64,000 nt of DNA from Actinocatenispora sp036503555. GTDB taxonomy: Bacteria; Actinomycetota; Actinomycetes; Mycobacteriales; Micromonosporaceae. The notes beneath the pieces are model-generated. The model searched no databases, was not told the DNA's origin, and saw nothing but the letters and a program-made list of their open reading frames with translations. Location of the stretch: NCBI GenBank assembly GCA_036503555.1, contig DASXWQ010000013.1:124001-188000 (forward strand), read 5' to 3'. Position numbers and translations under genes: made by a program. The first letter of the stretch is position 1; the number at the start of each line of letters is the position of its first letter. Below, in pieces: positions 41,622 through 49,492 of the stretch.

Positions 41622-41636
41622 ATGTCAGTGCGTTAC
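41622..41636 (+). promoter_or_regulatory. 15-bp operator/promoter element, CGNR side
   Basis: The second copy of ATGTCAGTGCGTTAC, 9 bp before the CGNR ATG. It overlaps the -10-like TACACT (41634-41639), which ends 6 nt before that ATG, so a regulator bound here would block a probable leaderless promoter. Confidence 0.65.
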
Positions 41637-41645
41637 ACTCGAAGC

Positions 41646-42179
41646 ATGTCGGTGATGGTCGAACCGATGCCGCCCACGTCGCTCGTCGAGCTCGTCAACG
41701 AGTGGGGTACCCGGCCGCGCGAGGTGGCCGGTGAGCAGGACCGGCCGTACCCGGCGGTCGGCGGGCTCGACCTCGGCGTGCCGCCCGCCCTCGCCGACGA
41801 GACGACCGACCGGGCGCTGACCCACCTCGCCGACCGGCTCTACCCGCTCTTCGCCGCCACCAGCGGGCGCGAGCGGACCGACCTGCTCACCGGCCTGCTG
41901 CGCACCTGCGGCGTACGCCCCGTCGCGCGCCTCGCCGACGGGCGTGCCGGCGCCGGCTGGTCCGTCGCCTCCCCGCGGTACGCGATCGCCGCCGCGGCCG
42001 CGTTGGCGCTGCGCGAGCATCTGTCCCGGCACGGCGACGCGCGTCTCGGCACGTGCGCCGGCCGGGACTGCGCCGACGTGTACGTCGACGCCTCACCCAC
42101 CCACGACCGCCGGTACTGCTCGGTCACCTGCCAGAACCGTGCGCGCGTCGCCGCGTACCGGGCGCGCCGGCGCGGCTGA
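41646..42179 (+). CDS. CGNR-type zinc-finger transcriptional regulator
   Basis: A 177-residue protein. The N-terminal part (SLVELVNEWGTRPREVAGEQ onward) is the putative ligand or stress-sensing domain of the ABATE/CGNR family. The C-terminus has the zinc finger LGTCAGRDCADVYVDASPTH then RRYCSVTCQNRARVAAYR; the namesake CGNR is CQNR here. ATG 41646 is preferred over the ATG at 41622 because the latter lies inside the repeated operator. It is the likely repressor of itself and of the divergent lysE. Convergent with the FAD monooxygenase, with a hairpin over both stops. Confidence 0.88.
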   Translation: MSVMVEPMPPTSLVELVNEWGTRPREVAGEQDRPYPAVGGLDLGVPPALADETTDRALTHLADRLYPLFAATSGRERTDLLTGLLRTCGVRPVARLADGRAGAGWSVASPRYAIAAAAALALREHLSRHGDARLGTCAGRDCADVYVDASPTHDRRYCSVTCQNRARVAAYRARRRG

Positions 42180-42204
42180 GCCACCGGGGGCCGGCGCTCA
42201 GCCG
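42173..42204. terminator. Hairpin over paired stop codons (CGNR / FAD monooxygenase)
   Basis: CGGCTGAG (42173-42180) pairs with CTCAGCCG (42197-42204), 16-nt loop. The arms include the TGA of the CGNR gene and the stop of the convergent monooxygenase. Confidence 0.5.
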
Positions 42205-43316
42205 GTCGGCAGCGGGGTGTGCCAGTCGAGGTGCGCGGGGCCGGTGTCAGCGCGTGGTCGGTCGGCCGGTCGGCCGGCGGTCAGCCGGGCGCTGGCGGCG
42301 ACGTTCGCCTCGACGCGGGGCCGGCGGACCCGGTCGTACGCGGCGAGCGCGGCACCCGTCGTCGCCGCGTCGCGGAGCGCCTTGCCCAGGACGACGGCGT
42401 CCTCGATCGCCATCGACGCGCCCTGCCCCGTCGCCGGGGACGCGGCGTGCGCGGCGTCCCCGACGACCAGTGACCGGCCCGTGTACCAGCGGGGTACCGC
42501 CGGCAGGTCGCGTGCGTCGGTGACCATCAGCTCGTCGCCGGTGCCGGCGACGATGTCGGCGGCCGCCGTGTCGTCGGGCCGCAGCAGCGGCAGCAGCGTC
42601 TCCCGGCACCGCGCCGGCGTGAGGTCCTCGGCCGGGTCCAGCGCACGCCCGGGCACCCGGGCGTACCAGAAGGTCTCGCCGGCCGGGGACACCGCGTACC
42701 CGAAGGCGACGGTGCCGCCGCGGATCATGTCGATGCGGCCGGGCGCGGTCGGCGGCGCGGCGCGGCGGGTGTAGCCGTAGTAGACGCGCTGGCCGGCGTA
42801 CCGGGGTGGCGGGCACGCCGGGTCGATCGCGGCGCGTACCGCGGAGCGCAGGCCGTCGGCGCCGACGAGCAGGTCGCCGCGGGCACCGGTGCCGTCGGCG
42901 AAGCGCGCGGTGACACCCGTGTCGTCCTCGGCCACCGCGACGAGCCGGGCGCCGAAGCGGATCGGGACGCCCCGGCGGTGTACCTCGGCGCGCAGCACGT
43001 CGCACAGCCCCGCACGGCGCAGGCACCGGAACCGGGTGAGCGGGCCGGCGTGCCCGTCGAGCGGCCGGCACGCGATCTCGGTGCCCGTCGCGTCGGACAG
43101 CCGTAGCGCGATCAGCGGGAAGCCGGCCGCGCCGACCGCGTGCGCCGCGTCGAGCTGCGCCAGCGCGGCCATCCCGTTGCTCGCCAACGTGAGGAACGCG
43201 CCGTCGTCACCGCCGTCGGCCCGCGCCTCGTACACCTCGGCGTCGAGGCCGGCCCGATGCGCCGCCAGCGCGACGGCGCACCCGGCTATCCCGCCGCCCA
43301 CCACCAGAATCCGCAC
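42198..43316 (-). CDS. FAD-dependent aromatic-hydroxylase-type monooxygenase
   Basis: A 372-residue group A flavoprotein monooxygenase: ILVVGGGIAGCAVALAAHRA (GxGxxG dinucleotide fold), DLLVGADGLRSAVRAAIDP (DG motif binding FAD and NAD(P)H) and SLVVGDAAHAASPATGQGAS (GD motif). The family hydroxylates phenols, polyketides or tetracycline-like compounds using NAD(P)H and O2. No membrane segment. The substrate is unknown. A second member is at 60407-61588 with different flanks. The start ATG is preceded by GGGGGTACGCGTGCG, a weak SD. Confidence 0.9.
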   Translation of the reverse strand: MRILVVGGGIAGCAVALAAHRAGLDAEVYEARADGGDDGAFLTLASNGMAALAQLDAAHAVGAAGFPLIALRLSDATGTEIACRPLDGHAGPLTRFRCLRRAGLCDVLRAEVHRRGVPIRFGARLVAVAEDDTGVTARFADGTGARGDLLVGADGLRSAVRAAIDPACPPPRYAGQRVYYGYTRRAAPPTAPGRIDMIRGGTVAFGYAVSPAGETFWYARVPGRALDPAEDLTPARCRETLLPLLRPDDTAAADIVAGTGDELMVTDARDLPAVPRWYTGRSLVVGDAAHAASPATGQGASMAIEDAVVLGKALRDAATTGAALAAYDRVRRPRVEANVAASARLTAGRPADRPRADTGPAHLDWHTPLPTG

Positions 43317-43385
43317 GCGTACCCCCGTTCCGCCGCCGATCGTACGGTGTGCACGCCGGGACGGGAGCGCGTCGCGGGCGGCGGC

Positions 43386-43940
43386 TCAGACGGTGCTGCT
43401 GGGCGGATCCGGGCGTACCGGCATGCCGGTCGGTGTGGCGGGCGCGTCCGCGGCGACGTGCCGGCTCGGCCCGGCGGTGCTGCTGGATCCGGGCCAGCGT
43501 TCGCCGGCACCGCCCGCGCCCGCGGCGAACTCGGCGTCGGCGCCGGTCAACACTCGGTCCCGCAGCATCGCCGTCAGCGCCCACAGCACGTACATGTCGG
43601 CCGCGATGAGGACGATCGCTCCGACCGGGTTGTACGGCAGGAAGAAGAAGTTGTCGACGGCGGAGAGCACCGCGAGCGTCATGCCCGCGTACGCCGCCCA
43701 GACCGCCCCGGAGAACAACCCGAGGCCGGTGAGCACCAGCAGTACGCCGAGCACCAGGTGGATCCAGCCCCAGCCGCTGATCGGCAGGCTGAACAGGTAG
43801 TGCCGCGGCTTGGTGAAGAAGTCTCCGCCGGCGATGGCGGCGACGCCCTCGATCGCCTGCAGCACCCCGGCCAGCATGAGTACGGTCGCCGCCAGGACGG
43901 CGCCGGAACGCGCCATGACGCGTCGGGTATGCCCTGCCAT
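43386..43940 (-). CDS. DUF7144-family membrane protein (second copy)
   Basis: A 184-residue protein with four membrane segments (GAVLAATVLMLAGVLQAIEG; WGWIHLVLGVLLVLTGLGLF; GMTLAVLSAVDNFFFLPYNP; IVLIAADMYVLWALTAML) and a charged, Pro/Ser/Thr-rich tail. It shares WGWIHL and NFFF-PY-P with 31758-32321. Function unknown. ATG 43940 and the adjacent GTG 43943 are both possible; GGGGGG lies 6 nt before the ATG. No operon partner. Confidence 0.8.
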   Translation of the reverse strand: MAGHTRRVMARSGAVLAATVLMLAGVLQAIEGVAAIAGGDFFTKPRHYLFSLPISGWGWIHLVLGVLLVLTGLGLFSGAVWAAYAGMTLAVLSAVDNFFFLPYNPVGAIVLIAADMYVLWALTAMLRDRVLTGADAEFAAGAGGAGERWPGSSSTAGPSRHVAADAPATPTGMPVRPDPPSSTV

Positions 43941-44057
43941 CACGTTCCCCCCGTGATCGAACGCCCCGGGCCCGGTCGGTGCGCCCGAGCCGCGCTTCTC
44001 ACGCTAGCCGCGCGGCGGTGGGACCTGGCCCGATCACGCCGAATCTCCCCGGCAGGG

Positions 44058-45041
44058 TCAGGCCCCGGCGAGGGCGGCGCCGAGCGCGGTGCGCTCGTAC
44101 AGGACGCGGGGGCCGTCGCGGTGCGCGGTGAGCAGGCCGGTGTCGCGCAGCACGGCCAGGTGCGCCGACACCGACGACAACGCCAGCCCGAGCCGGCCGG
44201 CCAGTGCCGTCGTCGTGGTCGGCTCGTCCACCGCGACGAGCACCGCCGCCCGGGTGGCGCCGAGCAGCCGGGACAGCGCGGCCGACGCCGCCGTGCCCGG
44301 CGACCACAGCGCGTCCAGCCCGCGCGCCGGGTAGATCAGGGCCGGCTGCCACGGCGTCGCGAACCCGCTCACCGGCTCCGGCGAGCAGTACACGCTCGGG
44401 ATCAGCAGCAGGCCGCGCCCGGCCAGCTCCTGCACCCGGTCGTCGCTCGTACGAAACGTCAGCGTCCCGGCGGACCAGCCGATCCGCGGGTGCAGGTCCG
44501 CGAACAGCGCCTCCAACCCGCCCGCCGCGAGCCGCCGCGACCGGTACGCGATGTCCGCGGTGAGCAGCGCCCGCACCCGCGGCCAGTCCGGCTCGACCAG
44601 CGCGCGCCAGGCCCGCTCGGTGGCGTCCGCGAGCCGGCGTACCGCGGCGGCCGGGTCGGCCAGCAGCGCCCGGCCGGCGGCCGAGTCCGCGGCGCCGGGC
44701 GTGCACGCCAGCGACCGCGCGATCTCCTCGTACGCGACCGCCGGCTCGGTGGCCCGCAGCCGCGCGATCTCGTCGTCGAACGTGCCCGGCGCCGTGTACG
44801 GCGCGTCCGGCGGCGGCCCCAGGAAGTCCGGCGTGTACCCGGGGCGCGGCATCAGCAGCCACAGCTCACCGAGGTCCAGGCGGTCGGCCGCGCCGGCGGT
44901 CCGCCGCAGCCACGGCACGTGGTACGCGTGCCGGTCGGTGCGGCGCAGCGTCCGGACCGCCTCGTGCGTCTCGCACAGCGGTGAGGTCGCGAACCGGCAC
45001 CGGACCAGGTCGTCCGGGCCGAACCGGAGCTCCAGCGGCAC
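44058..45041 (-). CDS. ArsR-type winged-helix regulator with DUF5937 N-domain
   Basis: A 327-residue protein. The N-terminal ~230 residues (LELRFGPDDLVRCRFATSPL, then ETHEAVRTL and YHVPWLRR) match the DUF5937 domain common in actinomycete regulators. The C-terminal end is an ArsR-like winged HTH: TTTALAGRLGLALSSVSAHL, AVLRDTGLLTAHRDGPRVLY. It lies divergent from an MFS transporter, 68 bp between starts, and is its likely repressor. The metal-binding CxCxxC of classical ArsR is absent, so a small-molecule ligand is expected. Confidence 0.85.
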   Translation of the reverse strand: MPLELRFGPDDLVRCRFATSPLCETHEAVRTLRRTDRHAYHVPWLRRTAGAADRLDLGELWLLMPRPGYTPDFLGPPPDAPYTAPGTFDDEIARLRATEPAVAYEEIARSLACTPGAADSAAGRALLADPAAAVRRLADATERAWRALVEPDWPRVRALLTADIAYRSRRLAAGGLEALFADLHPRIGWSAGTLTFRTSDDRVQELAGRGLLLIPSVYCSPEPVSGFATPWQPALIYPARGLDALWSPGTAASAALSRLLGATRAAVLVAVDEPTTTTALAGRLGLALSSVSAHLAVLRDTGLLTAHRDGPRVLYERTALGAALAGA

Positions 45042-45109
45042 CGCGCTCCCCTTTCGTCCCCAGCCGAAACCCTAGGTCGCCGCGGCCGGGCACGGAACGC
45101 TCGGTGACC

Positions 45110-46351
45110 ATGCCCACCGCATCCACCCGGCGCACCGGGTACCGGGACGTGTTCGCGGTACCCGAGTTCCGTGCCGTGTTCGCCGCGCACGTCCTGTCCG
45201 TCCTCGGTCAGGTGCTCGCCGAGATCGCCCTGTCCGTCCTCGTGTACCGGCTGACCGGCTCGCCGCTGCTGAGCGCCCTGACCTTCGCGCTCGGCCTGCT
45301 CCCGTACGCGCTGGGCGGCACCGTCCTGGCGTCGATCGCCGACCGGTTCCCGGCCCGGCGCGTCCTCGTCGGCTGCGACCTGCTGTGCGCCGCGGCGGCG
45401 GTCGGCCTGGCCGTACCGGGCACGCCGGTGGCGGTGTTGTTGGCGCTGCGGTGCGCGATCGCCGCCGTCGCGCCCGTGTTCACCGGTACCCGCTCGGCCA
45501 CGCTCACCGACGTGCTCGGCCCCGGGGAGGAGTACGTCCTGGGCCGGTCGCTGATCCGGCTGGTGTCGCAGAGCGGGCAGCTCGCCGGGTTCGGCGTCGG
45601 CGGGCTGCTGCTGGTCGCGCTGTCGCCGCGCGCCGTACTCGCCGTCACCACCGGCACGTTCCTCGCCTCCGCGCTGATCCTGCGGCTCGGTACCCGGCCG
45701 CGGCCGGCCCGCGACGCCACCGGTCCGCTCGTCGCCGGGTCGCTCGCCGGGATCCGCCGCCTCGCCGCCGACCGGCGCATCCGCGCGTTGCTCGTCCTGG
45801 CGTGGGTACCGCCGGCGTTCGTGGTGGTCTCCGAGGCCCTGCTCACCCCGTACGCGACGGGTCTCGGCGTCGGGACGGTCGGGCTGGGGCTGCTGATGTG
45901 CGGCATGCCGGTCGGGGCCGTGCTCGCCGAGACCCTGGCCGGCACCCTGCTGGGCCCGCGCGGCCGGGAACGTCTCGTCCGGCCCGTCGCGCTGTGGTGC
46001 TGCCTGCCGGCCGTCGGGTACGTGCTGCACCCGTCGCTGCCGCTGGCCCTGGTGTGCCAGGTGCTGACCGGCTTCGGCATCGCGTACGGGCTGGGGCTGG
46101 ACCGGTGGTTCGTCGCGGCGGTACCGGCGGAGCTGCGCGGCGCGGCGCTGACGGTGCAGACCGCGGGGCTGATGACCGCGCAGGGCCTCGGCATGGCGGC
46201 CGCGGGCGCCGCCGCGGAACTGCTGCCGGTGCCGACCGTGGTGGCGGGTGCCGGACTGATCGGCGTCTGCGCCGTCGCCGCGACCCTGGCCTACCTGCGT
46301 ACCGCCCCGGCGCCCGGCCCCACGCCGGACGCGCGGATGATCGGACCATGA
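45110..46351 (+). CDS. MFS transporter
   Basis: A 413-residue protein with about 12 hydrophobic segments. Features: YRDVFAVPEFRAVFAAHVLSV at the start, ASIADRFPARRVLVGCDLL (motif A-like loop) and FTGTRSATLTDVLGPGEEYV, found in the MFS_3/enterobactin-exporter-like group. GTG 45104 in the same frame is an alternative start; neither has a clear SD. The stop overlaps the next gene by ATGA, so the DinB-like protein is cotranslated. Control by the divergent ArsR/DUF5937 protein is inferred from position. Confidence 0.87.
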   Translation: MPTASTRRTGYRDVFAVPEFRAVFAAHVLSVLGQVLAEIALSVLVYRLTGSPLLSALTFALGLLPYALGGTVLASIADRFPARRVLVGCDLLCAAAAVGLAVPGTPVAVLLALRCAIAAVAPVFTGTRSATLTDVLGPGEEYVLGRSLIRLVSQSGQLAGFGVGGLLLVALSPRAVLAVTTGTFLASALILRLGTRPRPARDATGPLVAGSLAGIRRLAADRRIRALLVLAWVPPAFVVVSEALLTPYATGLGVGTVGLGLLMCGMPVGAVLAETLAGTLLGPRGRERLVRPVALWCCLPAVGYVLHPSLPLALVCQVLTGFGIAYGLGLDRWFVAAVPAELRGAALTVQTAGLMTAQGLGMAAAGAAAELLPVPTVVAGAGLIGVCAVAATLAYLRTAPAPGPTPDARMIGP

Positions 46352-46893
46352 CGCGGCGACGGGCGGAGATGTTCGTACCGGACGACGAGGATCCCCGTGC
46401 CGGCGCGCCGGCGACCGGGGACGAGTTGCCGATGCTGGCCGGCATGCTGTCCGGCCAGCGCGCCACGCTGGCCCTCAAGTGCGCCGGCCTCGGCGCCGAG
46501 CTGGCCCGCCGGTCGGTACCGCCGTCCACGCTGTCGCTGCTCGGTCTCGTCCGGCACCTGGCCGACGTGGAGCGCCGCTGGTTCCGGCAGGTGCTCGCCG
46601 GCGAGGACGCACCCCTGCGGTACGCGTCGGGCGTCGAACCGGACGGCGACTTCGACGGCGCGATCGGGGACCCGGCGGTCGTCGCCGACGCGTGGCGTGC
46701 CTGGCGCGACGAGGTGGCGTACGCGGACCGGTTCGTGGCGACCGCGCCCGACCTCGACGTGACCGGCGACGACTCCTGGCGCGGCACCGTCTCGCTGCGC
46801 TGGGTGCTGCTGCACCTGATCGAGGAGTACGCCCGGCACAACGGCCACGCCGACCTGCTGCGCGAACGCATCGACGGCGCCCGCGGCGTCTGA
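46348..46893 (+). CDS. DinB/DUF664-family putative metal-dependent enzyme
   Basis: A 181-residue four-helix-bundle protein: GQRATLALKCAGLGAELARR, then LSLLGLVRHLADVERRWFRQ with the first metal-type His, and LRWVLLHLIEEYARHNGHADLLRE with two more His. This three-His pattern is typical of DUF664/DinB-like proteins, some of which are mycothiol-dependent transferases or isomerases. A thiol-transferase role would fit a detoxification pair with the upstream exporter (inference). Start ATG overlaps the transporter stop by 4 bp. Confidence 0.82.
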   Translation: MTRRRAEMFVPDDEDPRAGAPATGDELPMLAGMLSGQRATLALKCAGLGAELARRSVPPSTLSLLGLVRHLADVERRWFRQVLAGEDAPLRYASGVEPDGDFDGAIGDPAVVADAWRAWRDEVAYADRFVATAPDLDVTGDDSWRGTVSLRWVLLHLIEEYARHNGHADLLRERIDGARGV

Positions 46894-46929
46894 CGGCGCA
46901 CACCGCGGCTGGCCGCTACGCGGGGCCGG

Positions 46930-47364
46930 TCAGTCGAGGCAGAACTCGTTGCCCTCGACGTCCTGCATGTTCTGGCACGACTCGTTCTCCTCGTCGGCCA
47001 GCAGCAGCCGCCCGCGTGTCGCGCCGAGCGCGACGAGCCGCGTGCACTCGGCCTCCAGCGCGGCGAGACGCTCGTCGCCGACGAGCCCGGTGCCGACCCG
47101 GACGTCGAGGTGTACCCGGTTCTTGACGACCTTGCCCTCGGGTACGCGCTGGAAGAACAGCCGCGGGCCGACGCCGGTGGGATCCATGCACGCGGCCCAC
47201 GTGCCCTGCTCCGCGGGCGGCAACGAGCGGTCGTAGTCGTCCCAGGTGGTGAAGCCGTCCGGCACCGGCGGTAGGACGTATCCCAACGCCTCGCACCAGA
47301 AGTGGGCGACGCGCAGCGGCTCCGCGCAGTCGAAGGTGACCTGGACCTGCCTGACCGTTGCCAT
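46930..47364 (-). CDS. VOC superfamily (glyoxalase-like) protein
   Basis: A 144-residue protein of the Glyoxalase_6-like group, one beta-alpha-beta-beta-beta pair: VRQVQVTFDCAEPLRVAHFW at the start, WAACMDPTGVGPRLFFQRVP, KNRVHLDVRVG and the late DVEGNEFCLD. Metal-ligand positions (Asp/His/Glu) are partly kept in HLDV and EGNEF. Function in this group is mostly unknown; drug binding and isomerase activity are both seen in VOC proteins. Monocistronic, divergent from ohr with 127 bp between starts. Confidence 0.82.
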   Translation of the reverse strand: MATVRQVQVTFDCAEPLRVAHFWCEALGYVLPPVPDGFTTWDDYDRSLPPAEQGTWAACMDPTGVGPRLFFQRVPEGKVVKNRVHLDVRVGTGLVGDERLAALEAECTRLVALGATRGRLLLADEENESCQNMQDVEGNEFCLD

Positions 47365-47459
47365 CGGACCACCCTAACGGCGGCCCGGGGCGGTCCGTCC
47401 TGGGCGTGACGCCGTTCACCGGCCGGGTGCAGAAACCTTGCGTACGATGTAGTTTGACA

Positions 47460-47473
47460 CGAGGTAAATCTCG
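47460..47473. promoter_or_regulatory. Dyad CGAG-GTAAAT-CTCG upstream of ohr
   Basis: A short inverted repeat in an AT-richer stretch, preceded by TTGACA (47454-47459). It is a possible operator or hairpin in the ohr leader. No ohrR gene is adjacent in this window, so the regulator is unknown. Confidence 0.35.
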
Positions 47474-47491
47474 ACGAGGGGGAGTGGCACG

Positions 47492-47920
47492 ATGGCGAGC
47501 CGTCCGACCAAGATCCTGTACACCGCGCAGGCCACCGCCGACGGCGGTCGCGAGGGCCGGGTGCGCAGCGCCGACGGCGCCGTGGACCTGAAGCTGTCGC
47601 CGCCGGTCGAGATGGGCGGCGACGGTGCCGGCAGCAACCCGGAGGAGCTGTTCGCCGCCGGATACGGTGCCTGCTTCCACAGCGCGCTCGGCGCCGTGGC
47701 GCGCCGCGCGAAGACGGACGTGACCGGCTCGTCGGTGACCGCCAAGGTCGGCATCGGCCCCACCGGCGACGGGGGATACGGGCTGGCCGTCGAGCTGGTC
47801 GTGGCGCTGCCGGGGATGGCGCCCGAGGCGGCGCGGTCGCTGGTCGAGCAGGCGCACCAGGTCTGCCCGTACTCGAACGCCACCCGCGGCAACATCGACG
47901 TGACGCTCACCGTGGCCTGA
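47492..47920 (+). CDS. ohr: Organic hydroperoxide resistance protein (Ohr)
   Basis: A 142-residue Ohr/OsmC thiol peroxidase. Ohr reduces organic and lipid hydroperoxides with its reactive Cys, recycled by lipoylated proteins. Peroxidatic Cys61 is in AAGYGACFHSAL and resolving Cys125 in AHQVCPYSNATRGNIDV. Arg20 and Glu51, which activate the thiol, are in place. Length matches the family. SD GAGGGGGAG is 7 nt before ATG. Usually regulated by OhrR, which is not adjacent. Cytoplasmic. Confidence 0.95.
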   Translation: MASRPTKILYTAQATADGGREGRVRSADGAVDLKLSPPVEMGGDGAGSNPEELFAAGYGACFHSALGAVARRAKTDVTGSSVTAKVGIGPTGDGGYGLAVELVVALPGMAPEAARSLVEQAHQVCPYSNATRGNIDVTLTVA

Positions 47921-47930
47921 CCGCCGTTCC

Positions 47931-47967
47931 GAGGTGTCCACATCGGACTGTCCGGTGTGGACACCTC
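47931..47967. terminator. 12-bp stem hairpin between ohr and the adenylating enzyme
   Basis: GAGGTGTCCACA (47931-47942) pairs perfectly with TGTGGACACCTC (47956-47967) around a 13-nt loop. It follows the ohr stop and overlaps the stop of the convergent gene, so it can terminate both. Confidence 0.7.
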
Positions 47968-49492
47968 AGCCGGCGGTCCGGTCGGCCGCGAGGCCGGCGA
48001 GCGTACGCCGGCACACCTTGCCCGTGGGGCCGAGCGGCAGCGCGTCCAGCACGACCAGGTGTTCGGGCAGCTTGCGCGGCTCCAGCCCGCGTACCTCGGC
48101 CAGGAAGCCGGTGAGCTCGGCGAGCTCGGGCGGCGCCGCGCCGGGCCGCGGTACGACGCAGGCGCAGAGCCGTTCGCCGAGATCGGCGTCCGGCACCGGC
48201 ACGCAGGCGACGTCGGCGACGGCCGGGTGCGCGCCGAGCAGCAGTTCGACCTCCGCCGGGCTGATCGTGTACCCGCCGCGGATCACCACCTGCCGGATCC
48301 GCTCGACCACGTGCAGGCTGCCGTCGGGATCGACGCGGCCGCGGTCGCCGGTGCGTACCCAACCGCCGGGCAGCCGGTACCGCGCGTCCAGCTCGGGCGC
48401 GCCCACGTAGCACAGCGGCGTCATCGGGCCGCGGCACTGGATCTCGTCGTCGGCGCCGAGCCGGATCTCCGCGACCGCCGGATCCGGCCGGCCCACCCCG
48501 GCGCCGCCGCGCGCGGTGTGGCAGTTGACCCCGTCGGACGACCCGTACACGTTCACGACCGGGCACCCGAACCGGGCCCGGCACGCCGCGTCCGTCGCCG
48601 GCACCAGCATCGCCGCGCTCGACACGACCGTACGCAGCGACGACAGGTCCTCGTCCGCCGACGGTGGCAGGTCGGCCATCCGGCGCAGCATCGTCGGCAC
48701 GCCGAGCAGGTGCGTCGGCCGGTGCCGGGTGACCGCGGCGAGCGCCGCCGCCGGGTCGAACCGGTCGAGCAGCACCAGCGTCCCGCCCCGCGCCACGAGC
48801 GTGACCAGCCCGATCGAGCCGTACGACGACGACAGCGGCACGAGCAACAGCGCGCGCACGGGGTCGGTGCCGGCGTAGAGCGCTGCGGCGTAGTTGCCCC
48901 GGCCGCCGGCCATCGCGTCGTGCGAGTAGGCCACCATCTTCGGCTCGTCCTCGGAGCCGGACGAGACGAGGATCCGGGCCGGCGCCTCCGACGCCACGGC
49001 CTCGGCGTACGCGGGGCCGTCGGCGTCCGGCGCCAGCACCGTCCGCAGGTACGGCAGGTCGAGGCCGCGGACGGCGTCCGCGTCGGTGGTGACCAGCGCG
49101 GCGGCCCGGGACCGGGCGAGCAGGCTCGCCGTGTCGCGGTGCCCGCGCCCGCTCGGGACCGGCAGCGCGACCGCGCCGAGCGCTGCGACGGCCAGCTCCG
49201 CGACGACCGCGTCGACACCGTTCGGTACCCGGACCGCGACGATGTCGTGCGCGCCGTGTCCGGCGGCGGCGAGCGCACCGGTCAACCGCCGGGCCCGCCG
49301 GCCCAGAGCCGCGCGGTCCAGCGCACCGGCCGCGGTGACGACCGCCGGCCGGTGCGGGTCGGCGCGTTCGTGCGCCGCGTACAGGGTGAACAGGTCGCGG
49401 CCGGGGCAGTACCCGGCGGCCACCCACCGGCGCCGATCGGCGGCCGGCACCAGGTCGCGGAGCACGATCCCCGCCGCGGTGGTCCACGTCAT
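47966..49492 (-). CDS. AMP-dependent acyl-CoA synthetase/ligase (ANL superfamily)
   Basis: A 508-residue adenylating enzyme. The P-loop region is weakly kept as ILVSSGSEDEPKMVAYSHD (normally SSGTTGxPK), a notable departure. VVNVYGSSDGVNCHT (A5), GGWVRTGDRGRVDPDGSLHV (A7, with the AMP-binding Asp) and ERIRQVVIRGGYTISPAEVE (A8) are good. PLGPTGKVCRRTLA carries the catalytic Lys of A10. It probably makes an acyl-CoA or acyl-AMP. Start ATG overlaps the CoA-transferase stop (ATGA), so the two proteins are made together and likely act on the same carboxylic acid. Confidence 0.85.
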   Translation of the reverse strand: MTWTTAAGIVLRDLVPAADRRRWVAAGYCPGRDLFTLYAAHERADPHRPAVVTAAGALDRAALGRRARRLTGALAAAGHGAHDIVAVRVPNGVDAVVAELAVAALGAVALPVPSGRGHRDTASLLARSRAAALVTTDADAVRGLDLPYLRTVLAPDADGPAYAEAVASEAPARILVSSGSEDEPKMVAYSHDAMAGGRGNYAAALYAGTDPVRALLLVPLSSSYGSIGLVTLVARGGTLVLLDRFDPAAALAAVTRHRPTHLLGVPTMLRRMADLPPSADEDLSSLRTVVSSAAMLVPATDAACRARFGCPVVNVYGSSDGVNCHTARGGAGVGRPDPAVAEIRLGADDEIQCRGPMTPLCYVGAPELDARYRLPGGWVRTGDRGRVDPDGSLHVVERIRQVVIRGGYTISPAEVELLLGAHPAVADVACVPVPDADLGERLCACVVPRPGAAPPELAELTGFLAEVRGLEPRKLPEHLVVLDALPLGPTGKVCRRTLAGLAADRTAG

